NCBI GenBank assembly: GCA_022717655.1 | Contig: JAIIAN010000024.1 | Location: 1-22,897, forward strand | Source: Bacillota bacterium | GTDB lineage: Bacteria > Bacillota > Clostridia > Lachnospirales > Lachnospiraceae | Reading direction: 5' to 3' | DNA length: 22,897 bases | Shown here: one piece after another, positions 5,388 through 12,291 of the stretch | Layout: the number at the start of each line of letters is the position of its first letter | How positions within the stretch are numbered: position 1 is the first letter of the stretch | Translations under genes and position numbers: made by a program | Notes under the pieces: generated by a model | The model's input: the letters and a program-made list of their open reading frames with translations, nothing else | What the model was told of the DNA's origin: nothing | Databases searched by the model: none

Positions 5388-7361
5388 ATGAGTTTCAAAG
5401 CAGAGGAGAATAATAAAGAGCTAAGTGAACATATTCTGGTTTGTCTGTCAGCAGCACCCTCCAATAAAAAAATAATAGATACAGCGGCCAAAATGGTGAA
5501 AGTGCTGCAGGCACGTTTTACAGCCTTGTATGTACGAACTGGTACAAAATCAGAAGTCTTAGATAAAGAAAAGTTAGAAGAACATATACAGTATGCAGAA
5601 AAGCTGGGAGCAGAGATAGTGATGACTCATGGGGAAAACATACCGGTACAAATCGCAGAGTATGCCAGATTATCCAATGTAACAAAAATTGTAATCGGAC
5701 AAAGTAATGCCAGGAGGAATCACTTTTTCAGCAAAGCAACTCTGACAGAAAGACTGATTGAAATTGTACCGGATATTGATATCCATATTATTCCGGATGC
5801 GCTAAAAACCAGAACTCATCAAAAGAGGTCATTTGCAAGGTATGTAGAAAAACCGTCAGCGAAAGATTATTCCCTCACGGTAATTATATTTGCCGTATGT
5901 ACCTTGATTGGTCTTCTGTTTCAGAGACTGAATTTCACGGATACAAATATTGTAACGATATATATATTGGGAGTTTTGCTTACTTCAATTGTGACAGATG
6001 GTTATCTTTGCAGTGTGGTCGGATCGGTTATAAGTGTTTTTTTATTTTGTTTTTTTCTGACAGAACCCAGGATGTCTTTTCAGACTTATGCGGTAGGATA
6101 TCCGGTAACTTTTCTTATAATGCTTATTTCATCCGTGCTTACGGGAGCACTTGCAGCAAAGCTGAAAACACATGCAAAATTGTCTGCTCAGCTTGCTTTT
6201 CGTACACAAGTTTTGTTTGATACGGATTGCCTGCTGCAAAAGGCAAAAGGAGGGACAGAGATTCTTGATATTACCTGTACTCAACTTCTTCGCTTATTAA
6301 ATCGCAATATTACAGCATATGTAGTAGAAAACGAAACTTTATCAGACGGAAAACTTTTTTCGGTAGAAAAAGAGAGTGCAAAAAATATATTAACACCAGA
6401 AGAACAGGGTGTAGCCAGATGGGTCTATGAAAACAGGCAGCGTGCCGGTGCTTCCACTCATCATTTTCCACAGGCCAAATGCTTATATCTGGCAATCCGA
6501 GGTGGAGACAATGTTTACGGTGTAATTGGAATACCAATGCAAAAAGAAACACTGGACTATTTTGAATACAGTATCCTGCTGTCTGTAATAAATGAATGTG
6601 CGCTTGCAATGGAAAATGCACAAAACGCCATGGAAAAAGAGAAAAATGCAGTTTTGGCCAAAAACGAGCAGATGCGGGCAGATCTTCTGCGGGCAATCTC
6701 TCATGACCTTCGAACGCCACTTTGTTCTATTTCCGGTAATGCAGATATGTTGGTTAACAATGGCGACCGTTTGGATGAGGCTACAAAGGCTCAGATCTAT
6801 ACTGACATTTATGATGATTCTGAATGGCTGATCGGAGTTGTGGAGAATTTGCTTTCTATTACCAGACTGAATGACGGAAGACTGAAAATTAAATTTACAG
6901 ATCAGCTTTTAGATGAAGTGATTGCAGAGTCTCTGCGGCATATTAACAAGAAGCATGATGAGTATAAAATAGTGACAGACTGTGAAGAGCTTGTTCTTGC
7001 ACGTATGGATGTACGTCTTATTATACAGGTTTTGGTAAACTTAATTGATAATGCAATAAAATATACACCACCGGGTTCTATTATCTGTATTCGTGGAATC
7101 AAAGCAGACGGGAAAGCACAGATAAGTGTGGAAGATAACGGTCCGGGAATCCCGGATGAAATGAAGCCGCATATTTTTGAGATGTTCTATACAGGAAAAA
7201 CAACAATTGCGGATAGTCATCGAAGTCTGGGACTTGGTCTGGCACTTTGTCGTTCTATCATAGAAGAACATAATGGAACTCTGGTTCTGACGGATCATGC
7301 TCCTCATGGATGCAATTTTATTTTTACTTTACCATTAAGCGAGGTGACATTAAATGAATAA
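5388..7361 (+). CDS. kdpD: KdpD-like sensor histidine kinase lacking the N-terminal KdpD domain
   Basis: The 657-residue protein contains, in order: a universal-stress-protein domain (about 15-140), a DUF4118 membrane block of four helices (about 160-265), a GAF-like region (about 285-410), HisKA with the phospho-acceptor H439 in SHDLRTPL, and HATPase with an N-box (LIDNAIKYTP), DNGPGIP and GLGLAL. The usual 200-residue N-terminal KdpD domain with Walker motifs is absent; E. coli KdpD has about 895 residues. Residues 21-48 fit the SXS-X20-FTAXY c-di-AMP motif described for S. aureus KdpD, with the same spacing but Ala in place of the second Ser (SAA ... FTALY). ATG 5388 is preferred over GTG 5376 because GGTGGA sits 7 bases upstream. 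It overlaps kdpE by 8 bases. Confidence 0.88.
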   Translation: MSFKAEENNKELSEHILVCLSAAPSNKKIIDTAAKMVKVLQARFTALYVRTGTKSEVLDKEKLEEHIQYAEKLGAEIVMTHGENIPVQIAEYARLSNVTKIVIGQSNARRNHFFSKATLTERLIEIVPDIDIHIIPDALKTRTHQKRSFARYVEKPSAKDYSLTVIIFAVCTLIGLLFQRLNFTDTNIVTIYILGVLLTSIVTDGYLCSVVGSVISVFLFCFFLTEPRMSFQTYAVGYPVTFLIMLISSVLTGALAAKLKTHAKLSAQLAFRTQVLFDTDCLLQKAKGGTEILDITCTQLLRLLNRNITAYVVENETLSDGKLFSVEKESAKNILTPEEQGVARWVYENRQRAGASTHHFPQAKCLYLAIRGGDNVYGVIGIPMQKETLDYFEYSILLSVINECALAMENAQNAMEKEKNAVLAKNEQMRADLLRAISHDLRTPLCSISGNADMLVNNGDRLDEATKAQIYTDIYDDSEWLIGVVENLLSITRLNDGRLKIKFTDQLLDEVIAESLRHINKKHDEYKIVTDCEELVLARMDVRLIIQVLVNLIDNAIKYTPPGSIICIRGIKADGKAQISVEDNGPGIPDEMKPHIFEMFYTGKTTIADSHRSLGLGLALCRSIIEEHNGTLVLTDHAPHGCNFIFTLPLSEVTLNE

Positions 7362-8070
7362 AACATTAATTCTGGTGGTTGAGGATGACAAACCCATACG
7401 TAATTTGATTGTTACTACATTAAAAACACATGATTATAAATATTTGGTTGCGGAAAACGGCTCTTCGGCGATTTTGGAGGCTTCGTCCCATAATCCGGAT
7501 ATTGTTCTTCTGGATTTAGGTCTTCCCGATATAGAAGGAGTAGAAGTGATAAGAAAAATCCGTACCTGGTCGAACATGCCGATTATTGTGATCAGTGCCA
7601 GAAGTGAAGATACAGACAAAATAGAGGCGCTGGATGCCGGAGCAGATGATTATATTACAAAACCATTTTCAGTAGAGGAATTACTTGCACGTATCCGTGT
7701 TACACAGAGAAGACTTACGATAACACAGACAGATGAACAGAACAAAACATCTATTTTTGAAAATGGAGAGTTAAAGATAGATTTTATGGCAGGCTGCACA
7801 TATCTGAAGGGAGAGGAACTACATCTGACACCTATAGAGTATAAGCTGCTTTGCATTTTGTCACGTAACGTGGGAAAGGTGTTGACCCACATGTATATTA
7901 CTCAGCAGATTTGGGGACGATGTTCAGATAACGATATTGCTTCTCTCAGGGTTTTTATGGCAACCTTGCGGAAAAAACTTGAGCCTGAGAAAAATGGAGT
8001 GGAATATATCCAGACACATATTGGCATTGGATATCGTATGCTTAGAATTGAAAATAATAATATCGGCTGA
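7354..8070 (+). CDS. kdpE: KdpE-type response regulator (OmpR family)
   Basis: This 238-residue regulator has a receiver domain (about 4-115) with the acidic pocket VEDD, the phosphorylated D54 in VLLDLGLPD, the conserved Thr/Ser position in VISAR and Lys in ITKPF. A winged-helix DNA-binding domain of the OmpR type follows (about 135-232), with the typical LTPIEYKLLCIL and a GIGYRM end. It overlaps the kinase gene by 8 bases, so the pair is translationally coupled. KdpE proteins normally activate the kdpFABC pump, but here the only K+ transporter nearby is KtrAB. The direct repeats before ktrB resemble KdpE sites, so KtrAB is the likely target. Confidence 0.92.
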   Translation: MNKTLILVVEDDKPIRNLIVTTLKTHDYKYLVAENGSSAILEASSHNPDIVLLDLGLPDIEGVEVIRKIRTWSNMPIIVISARSEDTDKIEALDAGADDYITKPFSVEELLARIRVTQRRLTITQTDEQNKTSIFENGELKIDFMAGCTYLKGEELHLTPIEYKLLCILSRNVGKVLTHMYITQQIWGRCSDNDIASLRVFMATLRKKLEPEKNGVEYIQTHIGIGYRMLRIENNNIG

Positions 8071-8079
8071 TTATATTTT

Positions 8080-8126
8080 GAGAAAGATTACAAAATTGTC
8101 ATGTTCTGTAATTTTTCTCATTTTTT
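8080..8126 (+). terminator. Terminator after kdpE
   Basis: GAGAAAGATTACA (8080-8092) pairs with TGTAATTTTTCTC (8107-8119) with one G-U pair, then A and six T. This is a clear intrinsic terminator closing the potassium block. Confidence 0.85.
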
Positions 8127-8290
8127 GTTTTTAACCAAATCAAGTAAGTTCCCTGCTTCAATTGCGAATATCCACTTGACTATTTTCTGCTATATTGCCA
8201 GTCTATCGGCGAATCAGATGCAGAAGCCGAGTTCCTGCTTTTGGTAATTTTAAATAGAATTGTTCTGGTAAAATTGTACAAAATTCCGAG
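8127..8290. other. Spacer between kdpE terminator and iolG promoter
   Basis: Together with the terminator and promoter this forms a gene-free stretch of 326 bases. It contains GCAG...CTGC around 8220-8238 as a weak imperfect palindrome and two copies of CCGAGTT (8227 and 8286, 59 bp apart). No ORF, RNA gene or further promoter could be supported. Confidence 0.4.
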
Positions 8291-8352
8291 TTGCGTTTTC
8301 GGGCACGCAATGGTATTATAACAACATAAAGAAAAAGTGCTCGGGCACGCAA
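8291..8352 (+). promoter_or_regulatory. iolG promoter with two candidate operators
   Basis: TTGCGT (8291-8296), a 17-bp spacer and TATTAT (8314-8319) make a sigma-A promoter. TCGGGCACGCAA occurs at 8299-8310, inside the spacer, and again exactly at 8341-8352, 42 bp downstream (four helical turns). In the first copy TTGCGT and ACGCAA also form an inverted repeat across the promoter (8291-8296 with 8305-8310). A repressor bound at both sites could loop the DNA and block transcription. The regulator is not in this window. Confidence 0.6.
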
Positions 8353-8396
8353 AAGAAAGCAAAAATAATAAAACTCATAAAAAGGAGAATGAGAAA

Positions 8397-9410
8397 ATGG
8401 TAAAAGTAGGTATTATCGGAGCAGGTAGAATTGGAAGAGTCCACATCACAAGTATTTCAACAAGAGTAAAGGATGCAGTCATCAAAACAGTTGCAGATCC
8501 ATTTTTAAATGATGAAACAGCCAAATGGGCAAAGAGCATGGGTGTAGAACACACAACAAAAGATTATAAAGAAATCATCAACGACCCGGAAATCGATGCA
8601 GTTTTAATCTGTTCTTCAACGGATACCCATTCCCCGATTTCTTTAGAGGCAATCAAAGCTGGAAAACATGTTTTCTGTGAAAAACCAATCGACCATGATG
8701 TAGCAAAAATTCAGGAAGTAATTGAAGCTTTAAAAGGTACAAATGTAAAATATCAGGTTGGATTTAACAGAAGATTTGACCATAACTTTGAAGCAGTTCA
8801 GCAGGCAGTTGCAGCAGGAAAGGTTGGTAAACCAGAGATTATCAAGATTACATCCCGCGACCCTGAACCACCGAGCATTGACTATGTAAAAGTATCTGGA
8901 GGAATGTTCCTTGATATGACTATTCATGATTTTGATATGGTTCGTTTCTTAGCCGGATGCGATGCAACAGAAGTTTATGTTCAGGGTGCAAACTTAGTAG
9001 ACCCGGCAATCGGAGAAGCAGGAGATGTAGATACCGCTGTTATTACACTTCAGATGGAAAACGGAGCAATCGCAGTAATCGACAACTGTAGAAAAGCTGT
9101 TTACGGATATGACCAGAGAGCAGAAGTATTTGGTTCAGAAGGTATGGTTGCTATGAAAAATGACAGTCAGTCTTCCGCAGTTATCAGCAACGCTGACGGT
9201 GTAACAGGTGAAAAACCATTGTTCTTCTTCTTAGAGAGATACATGGATGCTTATGGAAAAGAAATTGCAGCATTTATCGATGCAATTGAAAATGATAAAG
9301 AAACTCCTCTTAACGTAATGGATGGATTAAAACCAGTATTAATGGGACTGGCAGCTAAGAAATCTTTAGAAGAACACAGACCAGTTAAAATTTCTGAAAT
9401 TATGGAATAA
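8397..9410 (+). CDS. iolG: Inositol 2-dehydrogenase
   Basis: The 337-residue cytoplasmic enzyme oxidises myo-inositol to 2-keto-myo-inositol with NAD+, the first step of inositol breakdown. The N-terminal Rossmann domain begins VGIIGAGRIG (residues 4-13). The GFO/IDH/MocA catalytic set is visible: K96 in CEKPI, D173 and H177 in FLDMTIHDFD. The segment from ATEVYVQGAN to IDNCRKAVYGYDQR is characteristic of the IolG branch of this large family. ATG 8397 has AAAGGAG 8 bases upstream; an in-frame GTG 20 codons earlier falls inside the second operator copy and is rejected. iolE follows 112 bases later. Related dehydrogenases acting on other polyols cannot be fully excluded. Confidence 0.88.
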   Translation: MVKVGIIGAGRIGRVHITSISTRVKDAVIKTVADPFLNDETAKWAKSMGVEHTTKDYKEIINDPEIDAVLICSSTDTHSPISLEAIKAGKHVFCEKPIDHDVAKIQEVIEALKGTNVKYQVGFNRRFDHNFEAVQQAVAAGKVGKPEIIKITSRDPEPPSIDYVKVSGGMFLDMTIHDFDMVRFLAGCDATEVYVQGANLVDPAIGEAGDVDTAVITLQMENGAIAVIDNCRKAVYGYDQRAEVFGSEGMVAMKNDSQSSAVISNADGVTGEKPLFFFLERYMDAYGKEIAAFIDAIENDKETPLNVMDGLKPVLMGLAAKKSLEEHRPVKISEIME

Positions 9411-9522
9411 TTGTAAGAATGGAAAATTAAAAAATTGTTCAAGTTGTGCTACAGTGTACTACAAAAGAGCAATTTGGCAGGATGGATGATTGAAACAAGA
9501 ATAACAGCAGGAGATAGAAAAA

Positions 9523-10422
9523 ATGTTTAATAAAGAAAAAGTAAAACTTGGAATCGCACCAATTGCATGGACCAATGATGACCTTCCGGATTTAGGAAAA
9601 GAAAATACATTTGAACAGTGTGTCAGTGAAATGGCACTCGCAGGATTTACCGGTTCTGAAGTAGGAAATAAATATCCAAAAGACCCGGAAGTTCTGAAAA
9701 AAGCATTGGAACTTCGTGGCGTGGAAATCTGTAATCAGTGGTTTTCTTCTTTCTTAATTACAAAACCATTTGAAGAAGTAGAAAAAGAATTTCGTGCACA
9801 GCTGACTTTCTTAAAGGCAATGGGTGCAAAGATTATCGGAGCTTCTGAACAGAGCTACAGTGTGCAGGGAATGCAGGATACTCCGATTTTTGGACATAAA
9901 TATGTAATGAATGATGAAGAGTGGAATACATTCTGTACAGGGATGAACAAACTTGGAAAGATCGCAAAAGAGGAATACGGAATTTCTCTTACTTTCCATC
10001 ATCACATGGGAACTGTTGTACAGAATCCGGATGAAGTAGAGCGTATGATGGAAAATACAGACCCGGAATATGTCAGCTTATTATTTGATACCGGACATTT
10101 TACTTACTGTGGAGCAGATCCGCTTGAAATGGTGAAAAAATATGTAGGCAGAATTAAACATGTACATTTAAAAGACATCCGTCCGGAAGTAGTAGAAAAA
10201 GTAAAAAATGAAAACTTAAGCTTCTTAGAGGGTGTACGTCTTGGAACATTTACTGTACCGGGCGATGGATGCATTGATTTTGACCCGATTTTCAAAGTGC
10301 TTGAAGATGCAGGTTATGAAGGATATATGTTAGTAGAAGCAGAACAGGATCCTGCAAAGGCAAATCCTTTAGAATATGCAATCAAAGCAAGAAAATTCAT
10401 TGCAGAAAAAACAGGATTATAA
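9523..10422 (+). CDS. iolE: Myo-inosose-2 dehydratase
   Basis: This 299-residue TIM-barrel protein of the sugar isomerase/AP-endonuclease-like family matches IolE, which dehydrates 2-keto-myo-inositol to a diketone. The IolE-like N-terminus LGIAPIAWTNDDLPDLG is clear. Metal and substrate residues are expected in TFHHHMGT (about 161-168), LLFDTGHFTYCG and HVHLKDIRPEV, and the closing region has MLVEAEQDP. The ribosome site is AGGAG (9508-9512). The 112 bases after iolG contain two near-copies GTGCTACA and GTACTACA but no firm promoter, so co-transcription with iolG is likely. The later pathway genes (iolD, iolB, iolC, iolJ) are not next to it. Confidence 0.9.
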   Translation: MFNKEKVKLGIAPIAWTNDDLPDLGKENTFEQCVSEMALAGFTGSEVGNKYPKDPEVLKKALELRGVEICNQWFSSFLITKPFEEVEKEFRAQLTFLKAMGAKIIGASEQSYSVQGMQDTPIFGHKYVMNDEEWNTFCTGMNKLGKIAKEEYGISLTFHHHMGTVVQNPDEVERMMENTDPEYVSLLFDTGHFTYCGADPLEMVKKYVGRIKHVHLKDIRPEVVEKVKNENLSFLEGVRLGTFTVPGDGCIDFDPIFKVLEDAGYEGYMLVEAEQDPAKANPLEYAIKARKFIAEKTGL

Positions 10423-10430
10423 AAAAAGAA

Positions 10431-10510
10431 TAAGATACACTCTCGGAGTTTTTATCTCAATTTTCGACTTGAATACTCTTGTACACAAAGATTCTAAGAG
10501 TGCATGAATC
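10431..10510 (+). other. Folded segment after iolE
   Basis: Between the iolE stop and its terminator, AGATA-c-ACTC-tcg-GAGT-ttt-TATCT can form a hairpin. CACTCT (10438-10443) can alternatively pair with AGAGTG (10497-10502). The segment shares ACTCTCGG and AGAGTGCATGAAT with the mgtE leader (where the form is AGAGTACATGAAT), and in both cases a terminator follows. It could be a 3' UTR element or a degraded repeat. Confidence 0.3.
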
Positions 10511-10515
10511 ATTAG

Positions 10516-10549
10516 TCGGCTGTGCTTGATGGTACAGCCGATTTTTTTT
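10516..10549 (+). terminator. Terminator after iolE
   Basis: TCGGCTGT (10516-10523) and ACAGCCGA (10534-10541) form a perfect 8-bp stem with a 10-base loop, followed by eight T. The T run touches the -35 of the next promoter, so the two units are tightly packed. Confidence 0.9.
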
Positions 10550-10576
10550 GACCATAACCTTGATTTATGATAAGAT
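10548..10576 (+). promoter_or_regulatory. Promoter of the methyltransferase-hslO-nadE operon
   Basis: TTGACC (10548-10553), a 17-bp spacer and TAAGAT (10571-10576). The -35 hexamer shares its first bases with the T tract of the preceding terminator. Confidence 0.65.
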
Positions 10577-10608
10577 AAAAAAGAATATGAGCACAGGAGG
10601 AATGGTTT

Positions 10609-11388
10609 TTGAGCGCTTATGAAAGTTTTGCCCGGGTGTATGATATGTTCATGGATAACATACCCTACAAAGAGTGGTGTAATTATCTGACTGGGCTTTT
10701 AAAAGAATATGGAGTAGGTGACGGACTGGTACTGGAACTTGGCTGTGGAACAGGAAATGCGACCAGACTGCTTTCCGATGCCGGATACGATATGATTGGT
10801 GTGGACAATGCACCGGATATGCTGGAAATCGCACTGGAAAAGAAAGAGGAAGAAGGTCAGGATATCCTTTATCTTTGTCAGGATATGCGGGAGTTTGAAC
10901 TGTATGGAACAGTAAAAGCGATTGTATCAATATGCGACAGCATGAATTATATTACCGAGGATGAGGATTTGCTGGAGGTATTTAAACTGGCAAATAATTA
11001 TCTTGACCCAGAGGGTGTTTTTATTTTTGACTTAAATACCGTCTATAAGTATGAAGAAATCCTTGGAGAACAGACAATTGCGGAAAATCGTGAGGATGCC
11101 AGCTTTATCTGGGATAATTATTACGATGAAGAAGAACAGATTAATGAATACGATTTGGCTTTATTTATTCCAGAAGGTGAGGACGGTCTTTATCGAAAAT
11201 ATGAGGAAGTCCATTATCAGCGGGCTTATGAATTAGAACGGGTAAAGGAATTGTTAGAAGAAGCTGGCATGGAATTTGTTACGGCTTATAATGCATTTAC
11301 AAAAAATCCGGTCCATGAAAAGAGTGAGCGGATTTACGTGATTGCAAGAGAGCATGGAAAAAAAGAGAAATTAGGAGAATTAGAATAA
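10609..11388 (+). CDS. Class I SAM-dependent methyltransferase
   Basis: The 259-residue cytoplasmic protein has the Rossmann-like methyltransferase fold. Motif I is VLELGCGTGNATRLL (about 43-57), which binds S-adenosylmethionine. The acidic ribose-binding residue follows in MIGVDNAPDMLE, and a motif with CQDMREF lies near residue 88. The substrate is unknown. The start is TTG at 10609: AGGAGG (10595-10600) lies 8 bases upstream, and the nearby ATG at 10602 is out of frame and stops after six codons. The first residues (SAYESFARVYDMFMDNIPY) match the usual opening of such proteins, which supports the TTG. The stop codon directly abuts the ATG of hslO, so the two are translationally coupled. 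Confidence 0.87.
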   Translation: MSAYESFARVYDMFMDNIPYKEWCNYLTGLLKEYGVGDGLVLELGCGTGNATRLLSDAGYDMIGVDNAPDMLEIALEKKEEEGQDILYLCQDMREFELYGTVKAIVSICDSMNYITEDEDLLEVFKLANNYLDPEGVFIFDLNTVYKYEEILGEQTIAENREDASFIWDNYYDEEEQINEYDLALFIPEGEDGLYRKYEEVHYQRAYELERVKELLEEAGMEFVTAYNAFTKNPVHEKSERIYVIAREHGKKEKLGELE

Positions 11389-12273
11389 ATGGGAGATTAC
11401 ATTGTAAGAGCAACTGCTGCAAATAATCAGATTCGTGCATTTGCGGCAACGACAAAAGAATTAGTTGAGACAGCAAGAGCAGCGCACAATACAAGTCCGG
11501 TAGCGACCGCTGCGTTAGGACGTCTGCTTACCGCAGGAAGCATGATGGGCGTAATGATGAAGGGGGAGAAAGATATTTTAACCCTTCAGATTAAAGCAGG
11601 AGGTCCGCTTGAAGGAATTACAGTAACCGCAGATTCTAAGGGAAATGTAAAAGGATATGTTGGAAATCCAAATGTTATTTTACATGCCAATGATAAAGGA
11701 AAATTAGATGTTGCCGGTGCAGTCGGTGTGGGCTTTATGAACGTCATCAAAGATATGGGAATGAAAGAACCTTACGTGGGACAGACCGTTTTGCAGACCA
11801 GTGAGATTGCAGAAGATTTGACTTATTATTTTGCAACCAGTGAGCAGGTTCCGTCATCTGTCGGTCTTGGTGTGCTGATGGAAAAAGACAATACTGTAAA
11901 ACAGGCAGGTGGATTTATCATTCAGTTAATGCCGTTTACAGAAGATGAAGTGATTAACAAATTAGAGGAAAATTTAAAGAAAGTGACTTCTGTTACCAGT
12001 CTGTTGGAAGAAGGACATACACCGGAAAGCTTATTAAAACTGATTTTAGATGGATTCGATGTGGAAATCATGGAGACAATGCCGACACAGTTCCATTGCA
12101 ACTGCAGTAAAGAGCGTGTGGAAAAAGCATTAATCAGTGTTGGAAAAAAAGAAATTAAAGAAATGATTGATGATGGAAAAGAAATTGAGTTAAATTGTCA
12201 TTTCTGTAATAAAAATTATATCTTTACGGTAGACGAACTGAAAAGTATTTTAAAACGCTGTACAAGAGCATAA
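11389..12273 (+). CDS. hslO: Redox-regulated chaperone Hsp33
   Basis: The 294-residue protein matches Hsp33 over its full length: an N-terminal domain opening YIVRATAANNQIRAFAATT, a linker, and a C-terminal redox switch. The four zinc-binding cysteines are intact as C237-N-C239 and C270-H-F-C273 (CxC-X30-CxxC). In the reduced form they hold zinc and keep the chaperone inactive. Oxidation with unfolding releases zinc, and Hsp33 then binds unfolding proteins in the cytoplasm. It starts immediately after the methyltransferase stop and is followed 18 bases later by nadE. The link to NAD synthesis and a methyltransferase is positional only. Confidence 0.95.
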   Translation: MGDYIVRATAANNQIRAFAATTKELVETARAAHNTSPVATAALGRLLTAGSMMGVMMKGEKDILTLQIKAGGPLEGITVTADSKGNVKGYVGNPNVILHANDKGKLDVAGAVGVGFMNVIKDMGMKEPYVGQTVLQTSEIAEDLTYYFATSEQVPSSVGLGVLMEKDNTVKQAGGFIIQLMPFTEDEVINKLEENLKKVTSVTSLLEEGHTPESLLKLILDGFDVEIMETMPTQFHCNCSKERVEKALISVGKKEIKEMIDDGKEIELNCHFCNKNYIFTVDELKSILKRCTRA

Positions 12274-12291
12274 GGAAAGGTCGGGTACGAG

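Noticed and set aside
6310..6720. 136-codon minus-strand ORF inside the kdpD gene
   Set aside because: It is the antisense shadow of the kinase coding region, with no ribosome site and a low-complexity Leu/His/Phe-rich composition.
8337..8396. GTG at 8337 as the start of iolG
   Set aside because: The extra 20 residues are Lys/Asn-rich, encode the second operator copy and precede the true AAAGGAG site. ATG 8397 gives the normal Rossmann start.
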